A program made the position numbers and the translations under genes. The notes below the pieces were generated by a model. That model did not search any database. It saw only the letters and a program-made list of their open reading frames with translations, and was not told the DNA's origin. A stretch of DNA of 20,918 bases from Cyanobacteria bacterium OH_PDB_112 (GTDB lineage Bacteria; Cyanobacteriota; Vampirovibrionia; Gastranaerophilales; CAJFVJ01): assembly GCA_023457295.1 (NCBI GenBank), contig JAEWLZ010000262.1:1-20918 (forward strand). The letters run 5' to 3'. Within the stretch, counting starts at the first letter, position 1; each line of letters starts with the position of its first letter. This document shows positions 7,501-13,800 of this stretch, piece after piece.

Positions 7501-7975
7501 AGTCGGCGCGGTGGAAGATTTGTACGGTAATGTCGAATTTGTTGCTTTTCAAGAAACCTTAAACAAATATAATTCTTTTATTGAACCTGAGCAAAAAGTT
7601 ATTTTATCCGGCAAAGTTCAATTCCGAGGAGATGATGAAGGCGCTGTGCCAAACCTTGTGGTTGATCAGGTAAAACCTGTCGATAATTGTAACTTGATTG
7701 ATATTTTTATTGAAAGAAAATTAGCTTTTGAACAAATTATTGCAATAAAAGATTATCTTTTACTGCATCAAGGCTCAGACCCTGTGATTTTAAATGTTAC
7801 AGAGGGAGATAAAATTAAAAAAATCCTTGTTAATTCAAAATTTTGGGTAAACACTACAAATGACCTTTTGAACGGGTTTAAGAAAAATTTTGAAGGAATA
7901 GATATAAAAATGCGTTCACTAGATGAAAAAACGCCCTCTTTCGATGAAAAAGAGGACATTTCTTTGGTAAACTAA
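4508..7975 (+). CDS. dnaE: DNA polymerase III subunit alpha
   Basis: The 1155-residue product is the replicative DNA polymerase catalytic subunit, about the length of E. coli DnaE. In order it has a PHP domain starting at H-L-H-T-E-Y-S (8-14), the C-family palm with P-G-R-G-S-A-A-G-S-L and the catalytic aspartates in P-D-V-D-I-D-F (D402 and D404), and the F-N-R-A-H-S-A-A-Y-A segment (743-752). A Q-I-G-L-F motif (905-909) matches the internal beta-clamp binding motif QxxLF. A C-terminal OB-fold begins near T-Y-I-T-I-C-G-L-I-S. The gene is uninterrupted at Y741-C742-F-N, the site of the split intein in many cyanobacterial DnaE proteins. The start codon has no evident Shine-Dalgarno sequence but lies at an inverted repeat. 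It ends 13 bases from the convergent winged-helix gene. Confidence 0.98.
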   Translation: MQSYVPLHLHTEYSLLDGAIRISDLIKFAKANDMPAVAITDHGVMYGAIEFYCKAKEAGIKPIIGCEVYVNDGDITVKDVNNNHLYHLVLFAKNKIGYKNLVKLVSISHLEGFYYKPRINFELLKKYSEGLICSSACLGGEIIQKLLKGTYEEALEVARKYKELFGDDFYIELQDHGLEKQKRTNPDLVKIAKELDIKIIITNDSHYLLREDEKMHDILLCLQTGRLFNETNRMKFPNSEFYLKTRAELESAFSWLDKETFDAAMVNTYEIADKCNLIIEMGKSVLPHYEVPKSHTIESYLHFKVREGLEKRFGEITPEIDKRYKYELEVIESMGFAAYFLIVWDFINYAKEKGIPVGPGRGSAAGSLVAYALEITDLDPVEHNLLFERFLNPERVSMPDVDIDFCPERREEVIQYVTEKYGSERVCQIITFGTLAARNAIKGVARVLDYPFAESNKLSKLIEMGKSIKETLDDSEEFKSLYEENSLVKEIVDYAIQIEGLKNNIGMHAAGVIIARDPLSDLVPIQNSKEGNVITEFAMGDVEKLGLLKMDFLGLRNLTIINNTVKMVAKKHKVEIDINKIPLDDELTYELLCNGQTDGVFQLESSGMKALVKRLKPSTFEDIGALVALYRPGPLDSGMVDDFVDRKHGRQAVSYPHPALKPILEDTYGTIVYQEQIMQIAQVLAGYTLGEADLLRRAMGKKKKEVMEEQKGIFVSKCIAKGTDQKIAVDLFDSMEKFAAYCFNRAHSAAYAFVAYQTAYLKAHYPVEYLSALLSSVSDNQDKIQAYIAEGQKMDIKVFAPDINKSFADFFPDGDNIRFGLASIKNVGLGVIEEIIKAREDQPFESFYDFCLRTDPKVLNRRTLESLIKAGAFAEIEKSRKQLIDNLDSVISSVQEENKRKESGQIGLFALDDNSAHTFVMSETGEEFSDGEIQHFEKELLGFYITSHPLESIRDKLPFLTTHRTIDLAEIKDGTYITICGLISSVRLISTKNNKLLKVGAVEDLYGNVEFVAFQETLNKYNSFIEPEQKVILSGKVQFRGDDEGAVPNLVVDQVKPVDNCNLIDIFIERKLAFEQIIAIKDYLLLHQGSDPVILNVTEGDKIKKILVNSKFWVNTTNDLLNGFKKNFEGIDIKMRSLDEKTPSFDEKEDISLVN
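7926..7955 (-). terminator. Terminator of the winged-helix gene, lying inside the end of dnaE
   Basis: CCTCTTT (7935-7941) and AAAGAGG (7949-7955) form a 7-bp stem with a 7-base loop. On the minus strand the stem is followed by GCG and then six T (7931-7926), a rho-independent layout. It overlaps the last codons of dnaE on the other strand. Confidence 0.5.
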
Positions 7976-7988
7976 ATTAAATTTGCGA

Positions 7989-8495
7989 TTAAATATTTAG
8001 GATAAATCCGCCTTCTTCTGAATTTACAAGAACATTTTCCACAATTTTTTTGCGCAAGTTTCTTATGTATTTGTAAATGTAATCACGCGGAATATCTAAA
8101 ACACTCGCTAATTCCTGTGCTTTAACGGATTCACCTTTCTTTTCGGAAAGATAGTTTAGAACTCTTTGTTCTCTTTCTGTAAGATTTTTATTGAAAGTCA
8201 AATCCGCTGATTCTTTTTGAGGTTCAATTTTTTGCTCAACAGGGGCAGAAACAGAATTTATTGTATTTTCAGGTTTTTCTGTTTTAGGGGTAGTAATAGT
8301 TTCTGTTTTTGTTTTTGATTTTAATTCTTCTGTGGTTGAAATAGCTTCGTTATTTACAAGCATATCAACTATATCGTGAGTACGCTTATTTTCTTGAATT
8401 TCTTTACCGAGTCTTCTTGCAAATTCTTCAAGGGTAATTTTTTCCAAGGAGCTTCGCCATTGCTTTACTTCTTCTTTTGTTAAATACTGTACCAT
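7989..8495 (-). CDS. Winged-helix DNA-binding protein with disordered linker
   Basis: A 168-residue protein in three parts. Residues 1-50 are helical and charged (LTKEEVKQW..LEEFARRLGKEI). Residues 51-100 are a low-complexity linker rich in Thr, Lys, Pro and Glu. Residues 104-168 form a winged helix-turn-helix: a first helix in L-T-E-R-E-Q-R-V-L-N-Y-L, the helix-turn-helix in A-Q-E-L-A-S-V-L-D-I-P-R-D-Y-I-Y-K-Y-I (126-144), and a wing with N-S-E-E-G-G-F-I-L. This looks like a transcription regulator, but I cannot name its targets. Its upstream region contains a large dyad at its own promoter, which would fit autoregulation. AAAGG lies about 10 bases before the ATG. Confidence 0.75.
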   Translation of the reverse strand: MVQYLTKEEVKQWRSSLEKITLEEFARRLGKEIQENKRTHDIVDMLVNNEAISTTEELKSKTKTETITTPKTEKPENTINSVSAPVEQKIEPQKESADLTFNKNLTEREQRVLNYLSEKKGESVKAQELASVLDIPRDYIYKYIRNLRKKIVENVLVNSEEGGFILNI

Positions 8496-8676
8496 TTTAC
8501 TTCAACCTTTCTAAGTGAATAATGATTCTGATTTATTTATATTGTCTAAAACGCCCCTAAAAAAATAAATTGCTAAAAAAACAATAAAAGTTAACACTTT
8601 GTAATAATAATAAAAAAATCATTCTTTATAAACTAATAATATACTTTTGTAAAAAAAATGAAACATACAACAGGAC

Positions 8677-8705
8677 ATTATATCGGGGTATTTGTAAAGT
8701 ACCAC
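8677..8705 (-). promoter_or_regulatory. Promoter candidate for the winged-helix gene
   Basis: A perfect TATAAT on the minus strand (8682-8677) has only a poor -35 (GTGGTA, 8705-8700) at 17 bases. A weak -35 overlapped by a dyad suggests regulation by a bound protein. Confidence 0.4.
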
Positions 8706-8723
8706 CCGGGCTAAATTTACAAA
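8691..8723. promoter_or_regulatory. Operator-like dyad TTTGTAAA-N17-TTTACAAA
   Basis: TTTGTAAA (8691-8698) and its exact reverse complement TTTACAAA (8716-8723) are separated by 17 bases that include CCCGGG. The dyad covers the -35 and spacer of the promoter candidate on the minus strand, so it is more likely a protein-binding site than a terminator. Confidence 0.45.
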
Positions 8724-8787
8724 CAAAACAAGTTATCGTTTTTTAAATTTTTAGTCTGATTAAAGTATAAAAAATTTTCTAAAAATT

Positions 8788-8814
8788 AAAAAAACAGGCA
8801 TGCCAAGCATGCCT
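8788..8814 (-). terminator. Rho-independent terminator of the BFN gene
   Basis: AGGCATG (8796-8802) and CATGCCT (8808-8814) form a 7-bp GC-containing stem with a 5-base loop. On the minus strand it is followed by G and seven T. It begins 11 bases after the stop codon of the BFN gene. Confidence 0.85.
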
Positions 8815-8824
8815 TACAAAATTT

Positions 8825-9331
8825 TTATTGATCAGAATCATTTTGTTGATCAAGAAGTTTCTGAAAATCAGAAGGTTTAATATCTTTAATAAAATCTTTA
8901 AATTCTTGAGTTTCACGTTCGTCTTTTTCTTTATCGGTAGAAATTGTGCCTTCAGCAACCACATTAGAAGTTACAAATATATCGGCTTTAGTTCTTATTG
9001 CAACAGCAATTGCATCAGAAGGACGCGCGTCAATAACTTTTTGATCTTCACCGTTAGTTAAGAAAATACTGGCAAAATATGTTTCTTTTTCAACATCATG
9101 TATTTCTATTTTATCGACTTCATAGCCCATTTCATCAATTATTGTACAAATTAAATCATGAGTCATAGGACGAGTTACGGGAATGTTTTCAATTTTTCTT
9201 ATAATAGCGCTTGCTTCCGCTGAACCTATCCAAATAGGCAAAGCGCGTCTATTTTCATCATCTTTTAACACAACGATAGGTGAACCTGTACGTGTGTCGA
9301 TAGCTATACCCATAACATGCATTTTTATCAT
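8825..9331 (-). CDS. Bifunctional nuclease (BFN/DUF151) family protein
   Basis: A 168-residue protein with a full BFN domain at residues 1-135. Marks are M-G-I-A-I-D-T-R-T-G-S-P-I-V-V-L (7-22), L-P-I-W-I-G-S-A-E-A (31-40), R-P-M-T-H-D-L (54-60) and I-D-A-R-P-S-D-A-I-A-V-A-I-R (100-113). Plant and bacterial relatives have been reported to act as nucleases on DNA and RNA, but the cellular role in bacteria is not established. The last 35 residues are a charged, probably disordered tail ending Q-Q-N-D-S-D-Q, where a UVR-type helix occurs in some homologues. AAAGGA lies about 7 bases before the ATG at 9331. The gene has its own promoter candidate and a strong terminator, so it is probably monocistronic. 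Confidence 0.93.
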   Translation of the reverse strand: MIKMHVMGIAIDTRTGSPIVVLKDDENRRALPIWIGSAEASAIIRKIENIPVTRPMTHDLICTIIDEMGYEVDKIEIHDVEKETYFASIFLTNGEDQKVIDARPSDAIAVAIRTKADIFVTSNVVAEGTISTDKEKDERETQEFKDFIKDIKPSDFQKLLDQQNDSDQ

Positions 9332-9368
9332 AAAAAATCCTTTATAAAATTATAAAATGACAATTATT

Positions 9369-9374
9369 ATTATA
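9369..9374 (-). promoter_or_regulatory. -10 box of the BFN gene
   Basis: A TATAAT on the minus strand, 38 bases before the start codon. No good -35 lies 17 bases upstream; a perfect 14-bp AT palindrome (TAAAAAATTTTTTA, 9379-9392) fills that place. Confidence 0.4.
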
Positions 9375-9423
9375 CGACTAAAAAATTTTTTATAAATTGT
9401 CGAAATTAGTTATTTTAAATAAT

Positions 9424-11574
9424 TTATGCCGCCAACTCTTTTTCAGAATTTAGCAATTTTGACAAATTAGTTATGATTCCTCTGTAAAGAGAATTGTTAT
9501 GAACATTAGAGTCTTTACTAGCAAGGTCTTTAAGATAATTTATAAAGTTGGGTGAATTAAAGCCAAAAGAACCTTGTTGTTCAAGAAATGCTTTAGTATT
9601 TTTTAAAGAATTTATCATTTCATCTTTTATTGATGGGGCTTCAATTTTTACTTTTTTTCTTGTGTTTGTTTTCGGGTCTAATATTCTTTTAATTTTGGGT
9701 TCTGTGGCATTTCTTCTTAATTTTTTTAAAGAGGCTTCAAAAAATTTAATTATTTCATTGTCAGGGCTTTCTTCGGTTAAAGAGGATGGAATTTGTATTC
9801 TATTATTTTTTTGGGGAGATAAAATATTTGCTTTTAATTCTTTAGCATTAGGCTGAGCAGATAGATTTATAACTATTTGTCTTAAAATTTTATGGTTATC
9901 AAGCTCTTTTTTTGTATTTATAAAAGGACTTGATATTTCTTCAGGCTTTACTGTTTGGTTATTTTTAATAGCTGCTTCTAATGTTGCTAAATCTTTTTCA
10001 ACAGCAGAATGTTCTTGGTTTAATATTTTTGTTTTTATTAATTTTCGGGCTGTTCTAAGGAGTATGGATGTTTTTTCTTCTTTTGAAAGCCTTTGTTTTT
10101 CTGTTTTTTTAAATTTTTGTTGTTTTGTAACTTCCTTCAATTCAGAGAAATGTTTTTCCATTTGTTTTAAAACAGAAGAAACTGTTTCAGCTTGTTTATC
10201 AGACCATTTGATATAAGGATTTGAAATTTGTTCTCTTTTAAGGGGCATAGCTGTGTTTATGGAAGTTCTTATAATGTCCAAATCTTTTAATACAATATTA
10301 TTTTCTTCTTCCTGTAATAAATTTTTTGCTAATATTTCAACTCTTTTTGCACTTCTAAATTGTTTTTCTTTTAATTTGGATTGTTCTTTCAATTTATCTT
10401 CCGAAGAAAGATAAGTTTTTTTAGAATTTTCTATAAAGGTATTTGGTGTTTTGGTTTTAGGTTGGGGGATTTTTGTATTTTCAGGCAATTTTTTTGAACG
10501 ATTAACGGTTTTTATCCCTGTTTCTTTTATGGCAGTGGCAATTATTGGATTATTTTGAATCGGTGGTTTAGTAGTTTTTTTATAATGTAAATCTATAAAA
10601 TGGTCAGAGGCGGTATATAATTTTTCTGATGTTTCATACAAATAATTGTTGGGGTCTGCTATTTCGCCGTGTCTGATTTTTTGTTCAATAACATTAAATT
10701 GGTGGATTATATTCCTTACTATTTTGGGTCTTCGGATGACAAGTTCATGAAAGGGTTCATCGCTTCTTTCCCAATTTTCCATTGCCATAACCGCCAAAAA
10801 CCCTCCTTGATCATTAGAAGGAATAATATGTTCTTTGGTGGAGGTGTATGGCTCTATTAATTTTTCGCCGATTTCTCTTGAGGAACGACGCTGGTATTTA
10901 ACTATGAATGAATCCTGGTGGTTTCTTGAATTAGGTAATTTTAACAGAATTTCTGTTATGTTTTGCAAACTTTCATGGTTGTTTTGGTTTTTTTCTGCTT
11001 TTGAAATATCTTTAATGGAGTCTATGATTTTTTTTCGCTTAAAAAAGTGTTCATTATTTAATAAAATAGCTGTCCTTGCTTTTTTTAAGTTTTCAAGAAC
11101 AATATCTTGAGTTTTTCCTTCCAATCCTCTTTTTGCTTCTTTTCGTGCTGCTTTTAAAATCCTTAATTGTATCGGGGCAATTCGTTTTTCCGCCATAGGT
11201 GCCATTTGTTGCAATAGTTCTTGCACATTTTTATCAGGGTATTCTTTTGATTTTTGAATAAGAATTTTTGATATAGTTTTTTCTAATGAATGTCTTCTTT
11301 TTTTAAAGCTGGTATCAAGTTCTTTTTGGAGTCCTTCTCCTCTCAATGCTGAAATCAAAAGCCCGAATTCTTTTTGTTCTTTTGAGGAAACCATAATTAT
11401 TCTGCTGTATGCGCTTGGAATTCCTGATATTTCTGTAATTCTGAATATGCTCTTAAAGCTCACAGTATCTTTACCGGGCTGATTTCTCAGTCGAAAGGGA
11501 TTATTAGTATAAGGTTTTATTTCTGCCCTTTTTACACTTATATCATTTTTGATAGAAGGAAAAAACTGTATCAT
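9424..11574 (-). CDS. 716-residue lineage-specific protein with H-N-H motif and internal repeats
   Basis: The ATG at 11574 has GAGG 6 bases upstream. The product is lysine- and glutamate-rich, mostly helical, and without signal peptide or membrane span. Near the N-terminus is D-T-V-S-F-K-S (36-42), like motifs in two other proteins of the window. At 248-276 the arrangement E-H249-I-I-P, G257-G258, N267-W and H276 has the spacing of an HNH endonuclease centre (N to final H of nine residues), but zinc-binding cysteine pairs are absent. Three divergent copies of a repeat occur: around 143-170, 416-455 and 509-552. The second and third align without gaps from V428/V525 to I455/I552. The middle (about 330-400) is a low-complexity linker. 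No known family fits the whole protein; a nuclease role is inference only. Confidence 0.8.
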   Translation of the reverse strand: MIQFFPSIKNDISVKRAEIKPYTNNPFRLRNQPGKDTVSFKSIFRITEISGIPSAYSRIIMVSSKEQKEFGLLISALRGEGLQKELDTSFKKRRHSLEKTISKILIQKSKEYPDKNVQELLQQMAPMAEKRIAPIQLRILKAARKEAKRGLEGKTQDIVLENLKKARTAILLNNEHFFKRKKIIDSIKDISKAEKNQNNHESLQNITEILLKLPNSRNHQDSFIVKYQRRSSREIGEKLIEPYTSTKEHIIPSNDQGGFLAVMAMENWERSDEPFHELVIRRPKIVRNIIHQFNVIEQKIRHGEIADPNNYLYETSEKLYTASDHFIDLHYKKTTKPPIQNNPIIATAIKETGIKTVNRSKKLPENTKIPQPKTKTPNTFIENSKKTYLSSEDKLKEQSKLKEKQFRSAKRVEILAKNLLQEEENNIVLKDLDIIRTSINTAMPLKREQISNPYIKWSDKQAETVSSVLKQMEKHFSELKEVTKQQKFKKTEKQRLSKEEKTSILLRTARKLIKTKILNQEHSAVEKDLATLEAAIKNNQTVKPEEISSPFINTKKELDNHKILRQIVINLSAQPNAKELKANILSPQKNNRIQIPSSLTEESPDNEIIKFFEASLKKLRRNATEPKIKRILDPKTNTRKKVKIEAPSIKDEMINSLKNTKAFLEQQGSFGFNSPNFINYLKDLASKDSNVHNNSLYRGIITNLSKLLNSEKELAA

Positions 11575-11641
11575 TTTGCCTCAAAAAATTTACACAATCC
11601 AATTATGTTATTTAGTATAAACTTTTTAAGATTGTTTTTTA

Positions 11642-12523
11642 CTACTTTTGTAAAATAAGTTTACTAATCGTTACACCAATCTCTGAAGGTGATGTGCAGA
11701 CGGCAATTCCAGCATCTTGGAGTGCTTTTATTTTGTCTTGAGCAGAACCTTTTTTGCCTGAAATTATAGCTCCCGCATGCCCCATACGTTTGCCTTTTGG
11801 TGCGGAAACTCCAGCAATAAAGCTTACTACGGGCTTTGTAACATTTTTTTTGATAAATTCCGCTGCCTGTTCTTCGGCATCTCCGCCAATTTCTCCGACA
11901 AGACAAATAACTTTAGTTTCCGGGTCTTTTTCAAATTCTGCAAGGCAATCTATGAAATTTGTTCCGATAATGGGATCTCCGCCTATTCCGATACAAGTTG
12001 ATTGTCCTATTCCGAGTTGTGTAAGCTGATATACAGCTTCATAAGTCAAAGTTCCGCTGCGAGAAATTATTCCGACAGGACCTTTTTTGTGAATATGTGC
12101 CGGCATGATGCCTATTTTGCACTCATCAGAGGAGATTATGCCCGGGCAATTCGGTCCTATAAGACGAGATTTTTTGCCTGAAAGATATTTTTTTATTTCC
12201 ATCATTTCAAGTACGGGAATACCTTCTGTTATGCAGACAATAAGTCCTATTTGCGCATCAATAGCTTCTAATATTGCACTTTTCGCGAATTTTGGAGGCA
12301 CAAAAATCATTGAAACATCAGGAACGGTGCCCAATTTTTCTACCAGGTTTGCAACAGTATTAAAAACAGGAAGTCCAAAAATTTCTTGACCTTCTTTATT
12401 CGGGCTTGTGCCGCCGATTATTTTTGTTCCGTATTCAAGACATTTTTCGGTATGGAAAGCTCCTTGAGAGCCCGTGATGCCTTGTACTATAACGGTTGAA
12501 TTCTTGTTTACGAATATTGTCAT
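11642..12523 (-). CDS. sucD: Succinate-CoA ligase subunit alpha
   Basis: A 293-residue protein of the expected length for SucD. It has the CoA-binding G-I-T-G-S-Q-G (15-21), the signature G-P-N-C-P-G-I-I (123-130), S-R-S-G-T-L-T-Y-E-A (154-163), G-I-G-G-D-P-I-I-G-T (179-188) and the phosphorylated histidine in G-H-A-G-A-I-I-S-G (H249). With SucC it interconverts succinyl-CoA and succinate with formation of ATP or GTP. Its ATG overlaps the SucC stop codon in TAATG, with GGAGGG just upstream inside the sucC end, so the two are translationally coupled. The C-terminal end has no evident terminator hairpin behind it. Confidence 0.97.
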   Translation of the reverse strand: MTIFVNKNSTVIVQGITGSQGAFHTEKCLEYGTKIIGGTSPNKEGQEIFGLPVFNTVANLVEKLGTVPDVSMIFVPPKFAKSAILEAIDAQIGLIVCITEGIPVLEMMEIKKYLSGKKSRLIGPNCPGIISSDECKIGIMPAHIHKKGPVGIISRSGTLTYEAVYQLTQLGIGQSTCIGIGGDPIIGTNFIDCLAEFEKDPETKVICLVGEIGGDAEEQAAEFIKKNVTKPVVSFIAGVSAPKGKRMGHAGAIISGKKGSAQDKIKALQDAGIAVCTSPSEIGVTISKLILQK

Positions 12524-13659
12524 TAATTCAACCCTCCTAAAGCTTCTGAAATTTGGTTTAAATCTTTTGCCACAATAAATTTCATTCCTGATTCGGCAAG
12601 AATTTTTGCTCCAATTTCTTTATTTGTTCCTTCAAGCCTTACTATTATTGGGATTTTTATATCAAGTGCTTGAGCCGCGTCTTTAACTCCTTGAGCTAAA
12701 ATATCACAGCGAAGAATTCCTCCGAATATATTTATCAAAATCGCTTCAACATTTTCATCAGAAAGCAAAATTCTGAAAGCATTTTCTATATTTTCTTTGC
12801 TTGCGCCGCCGCCCACATCAAGAAAGTTGGCGGGAGCTTTTCCTGCGAGTTTTATCAAGTCCATAGTCGCCATAGCAAGCCCTGCGCCGTTTACCATGCA
12901 GGCGATTGTACCGTCCAATTTTATATAATTGAGGTTGAATTTAGATGCTTCGACTTCAAGAGGATTTTCTTCCTCAATATCCCTTAGTTCAAGTAATTCA
13001 GGATTTTTGTACAGTGCGTTATCATCAAAATTCACTTTCCCGTCAATTGCTATTACAGAACCTTCTTTTGTAACTACAAGAGGGTTAATTTCTACAAGAG
13101 AGCAGTTTTTTTGAACAAAAAACTCATAAAGTCCCCGAACAGTGGAAGAAATGTCAAAGCCGACACAGGCATTTATTTTCGCAAGGTTTTCATCAGAAAT
13201 TCCTTTTGTAATGTCGATATCTTCTTTTATAATTTTTTCGGGAGTTGCTTCGGCAACTTCCTCTATATCCATACCTCCGGAGGGAGAGGCAATTATAACA
13301 ATGTTTTCGGTGTTGCGATTGACTGTAATTGCTAAATAAAGCTCTTTGTCTATATTTACACCCTGCTCGACCCAAACTTTTCTGACAATTTTGACTTCAT
13401 CGCCCGTTTGAATGCTTTTAAGCTCCATACCCAAAATGTTTTTGGCATGAAGTTCTAATTCTTCAAGATTTCGGGCTAATTTTATACCGCCTGCTTTTCC
13501 TCTTGCTCCTGAATGAACCTGTGCTTTTACAACGCATGGAAAGCCCAGGTTTTTGCCTGCTTCTAAAATTTCTTCTCTGCTTTGTGTTAAAAATCCTTCA
13601 GGGACGGCAATTCCGTATTCTGAGAATAATTTTTTTGATTGATATTCATGAATTTTCAT
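12523..13659 (-). CDS. sucC: Succinate-CoA ligase subunit beta
   Basis: The start is placed at the ATG at 13659, because SucC proteins begin M-K-I-H-E-Y-Q-S-K and a GAGGCGGG lies just upstream; the frame is open a further 8 codons but these are not family-like. The 378-residue product has the ATP-grasp region with K-A-Q-V-H-S-G-A-R-G-K-A-G-G (45-58), the magnesium ligands N192 and D206 at the same spacing as in E. coli (N199, D213), N-G-A-G-L-A-M-A-T-M-D (257-267) and I-F-G-G-I-L-R-C-D (311-319). The nucleotide preference (ATP or GTP) cannot be read with certainty. It is the first gene of the sucCD operon, divergent from pepA. Confidence 0.97.
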   Translation of the reverse strand: MKIHEYQSKKLFSEYGIAVPEGFLTQSREEILEAGKNLGFPCVVKAQVHSGARGKAGGIKLARNLEELELHAKNILGMELKSIQTGDEVKIVRKVWVEQGVNIDKELYLAITVNRNTENIVIIASPSGGMDIEEVAEATPEKIIKEDIDITKGISDENLAKINACVGFDISSTVRGLYEFFVQKNCSLVEINPLVVTKEGSVIAIDGKVNFDDNALYKNPELLELRDIEEENPLEVEASKFNLNYIKLDGTIACMVNGAGLAMATMDLIKLAGKAPANFLDVGGGASKENIENAFRILLSDENVEAILINIFGGILRCDILAQGVKDAAQALDIKIPIIVRLEGTNKEIGAKILAESGMKFIVAKDLNQISEALGGLN

Positions 13660-13688
13660 ACTTAAACCCGCCTCAACTTCCAAATAGA

Positions 13689-13694
13689 ATTATA
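13689..13694 (-). promoter_or_regulatory. -10 box of sucCD
   Basis: A perfect TATAAT on the minus strand lies 29 bases before the sucC start codon, giving a short leader. A clear -35 is not visible at 16-18 bases. Confidence 0.45.
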
Positions 13695-13736
13695 TCAAAA
13701 AATAAATTTCTATCCCCAAAATGTAAAGGATTATTA

Positions 13737-13765
13737 TTTACGGTTATCTAAAAAAAGAGTATAAT
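13737..13765 (+). promoter_or_regulatory. Sigma70-type promoter of the pepA operon
   Basis: TTTACG (13737-13742) and TATAAT (13760-13765) are separated by 17 bases. The pepA start follows 35 bases downstream. Confidence 0.6.
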
Positions 13766-13800
13766 AAGTAGAGATTTTAGATTTTCACGAGGGATTTAGG

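Larger units (their letters stand above)
8496..8824. other. Intergenic regulatory region between the winged-helix and BFN genes
   Basis: This 329-base stretch between two minus-strand genes holds the BFN terminator at its right end, then a promoter candidate with an overlapping dyad (8677-8723), and an AT-rich untranslated leader of roughly 175 bases before the winged-helix gene. I found no convincing small gene in it. Confidence 0.6.

Noticed and set aside
8640..8760. Possible riboswitch or small RNA in the BFN/winged-helix spacer
   Set aside because: I could not match the GC-containing core (CCCGGG and flanks) to a known riboswitch class; the symmetrical dyad at a promoter fits a DNA operator better.
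8828..9061. 77-codon plus-strand frame opposite the BFN gene
   Set aside because: Antisense to conserved BFN motifs, and it has no ribosome-binding site.
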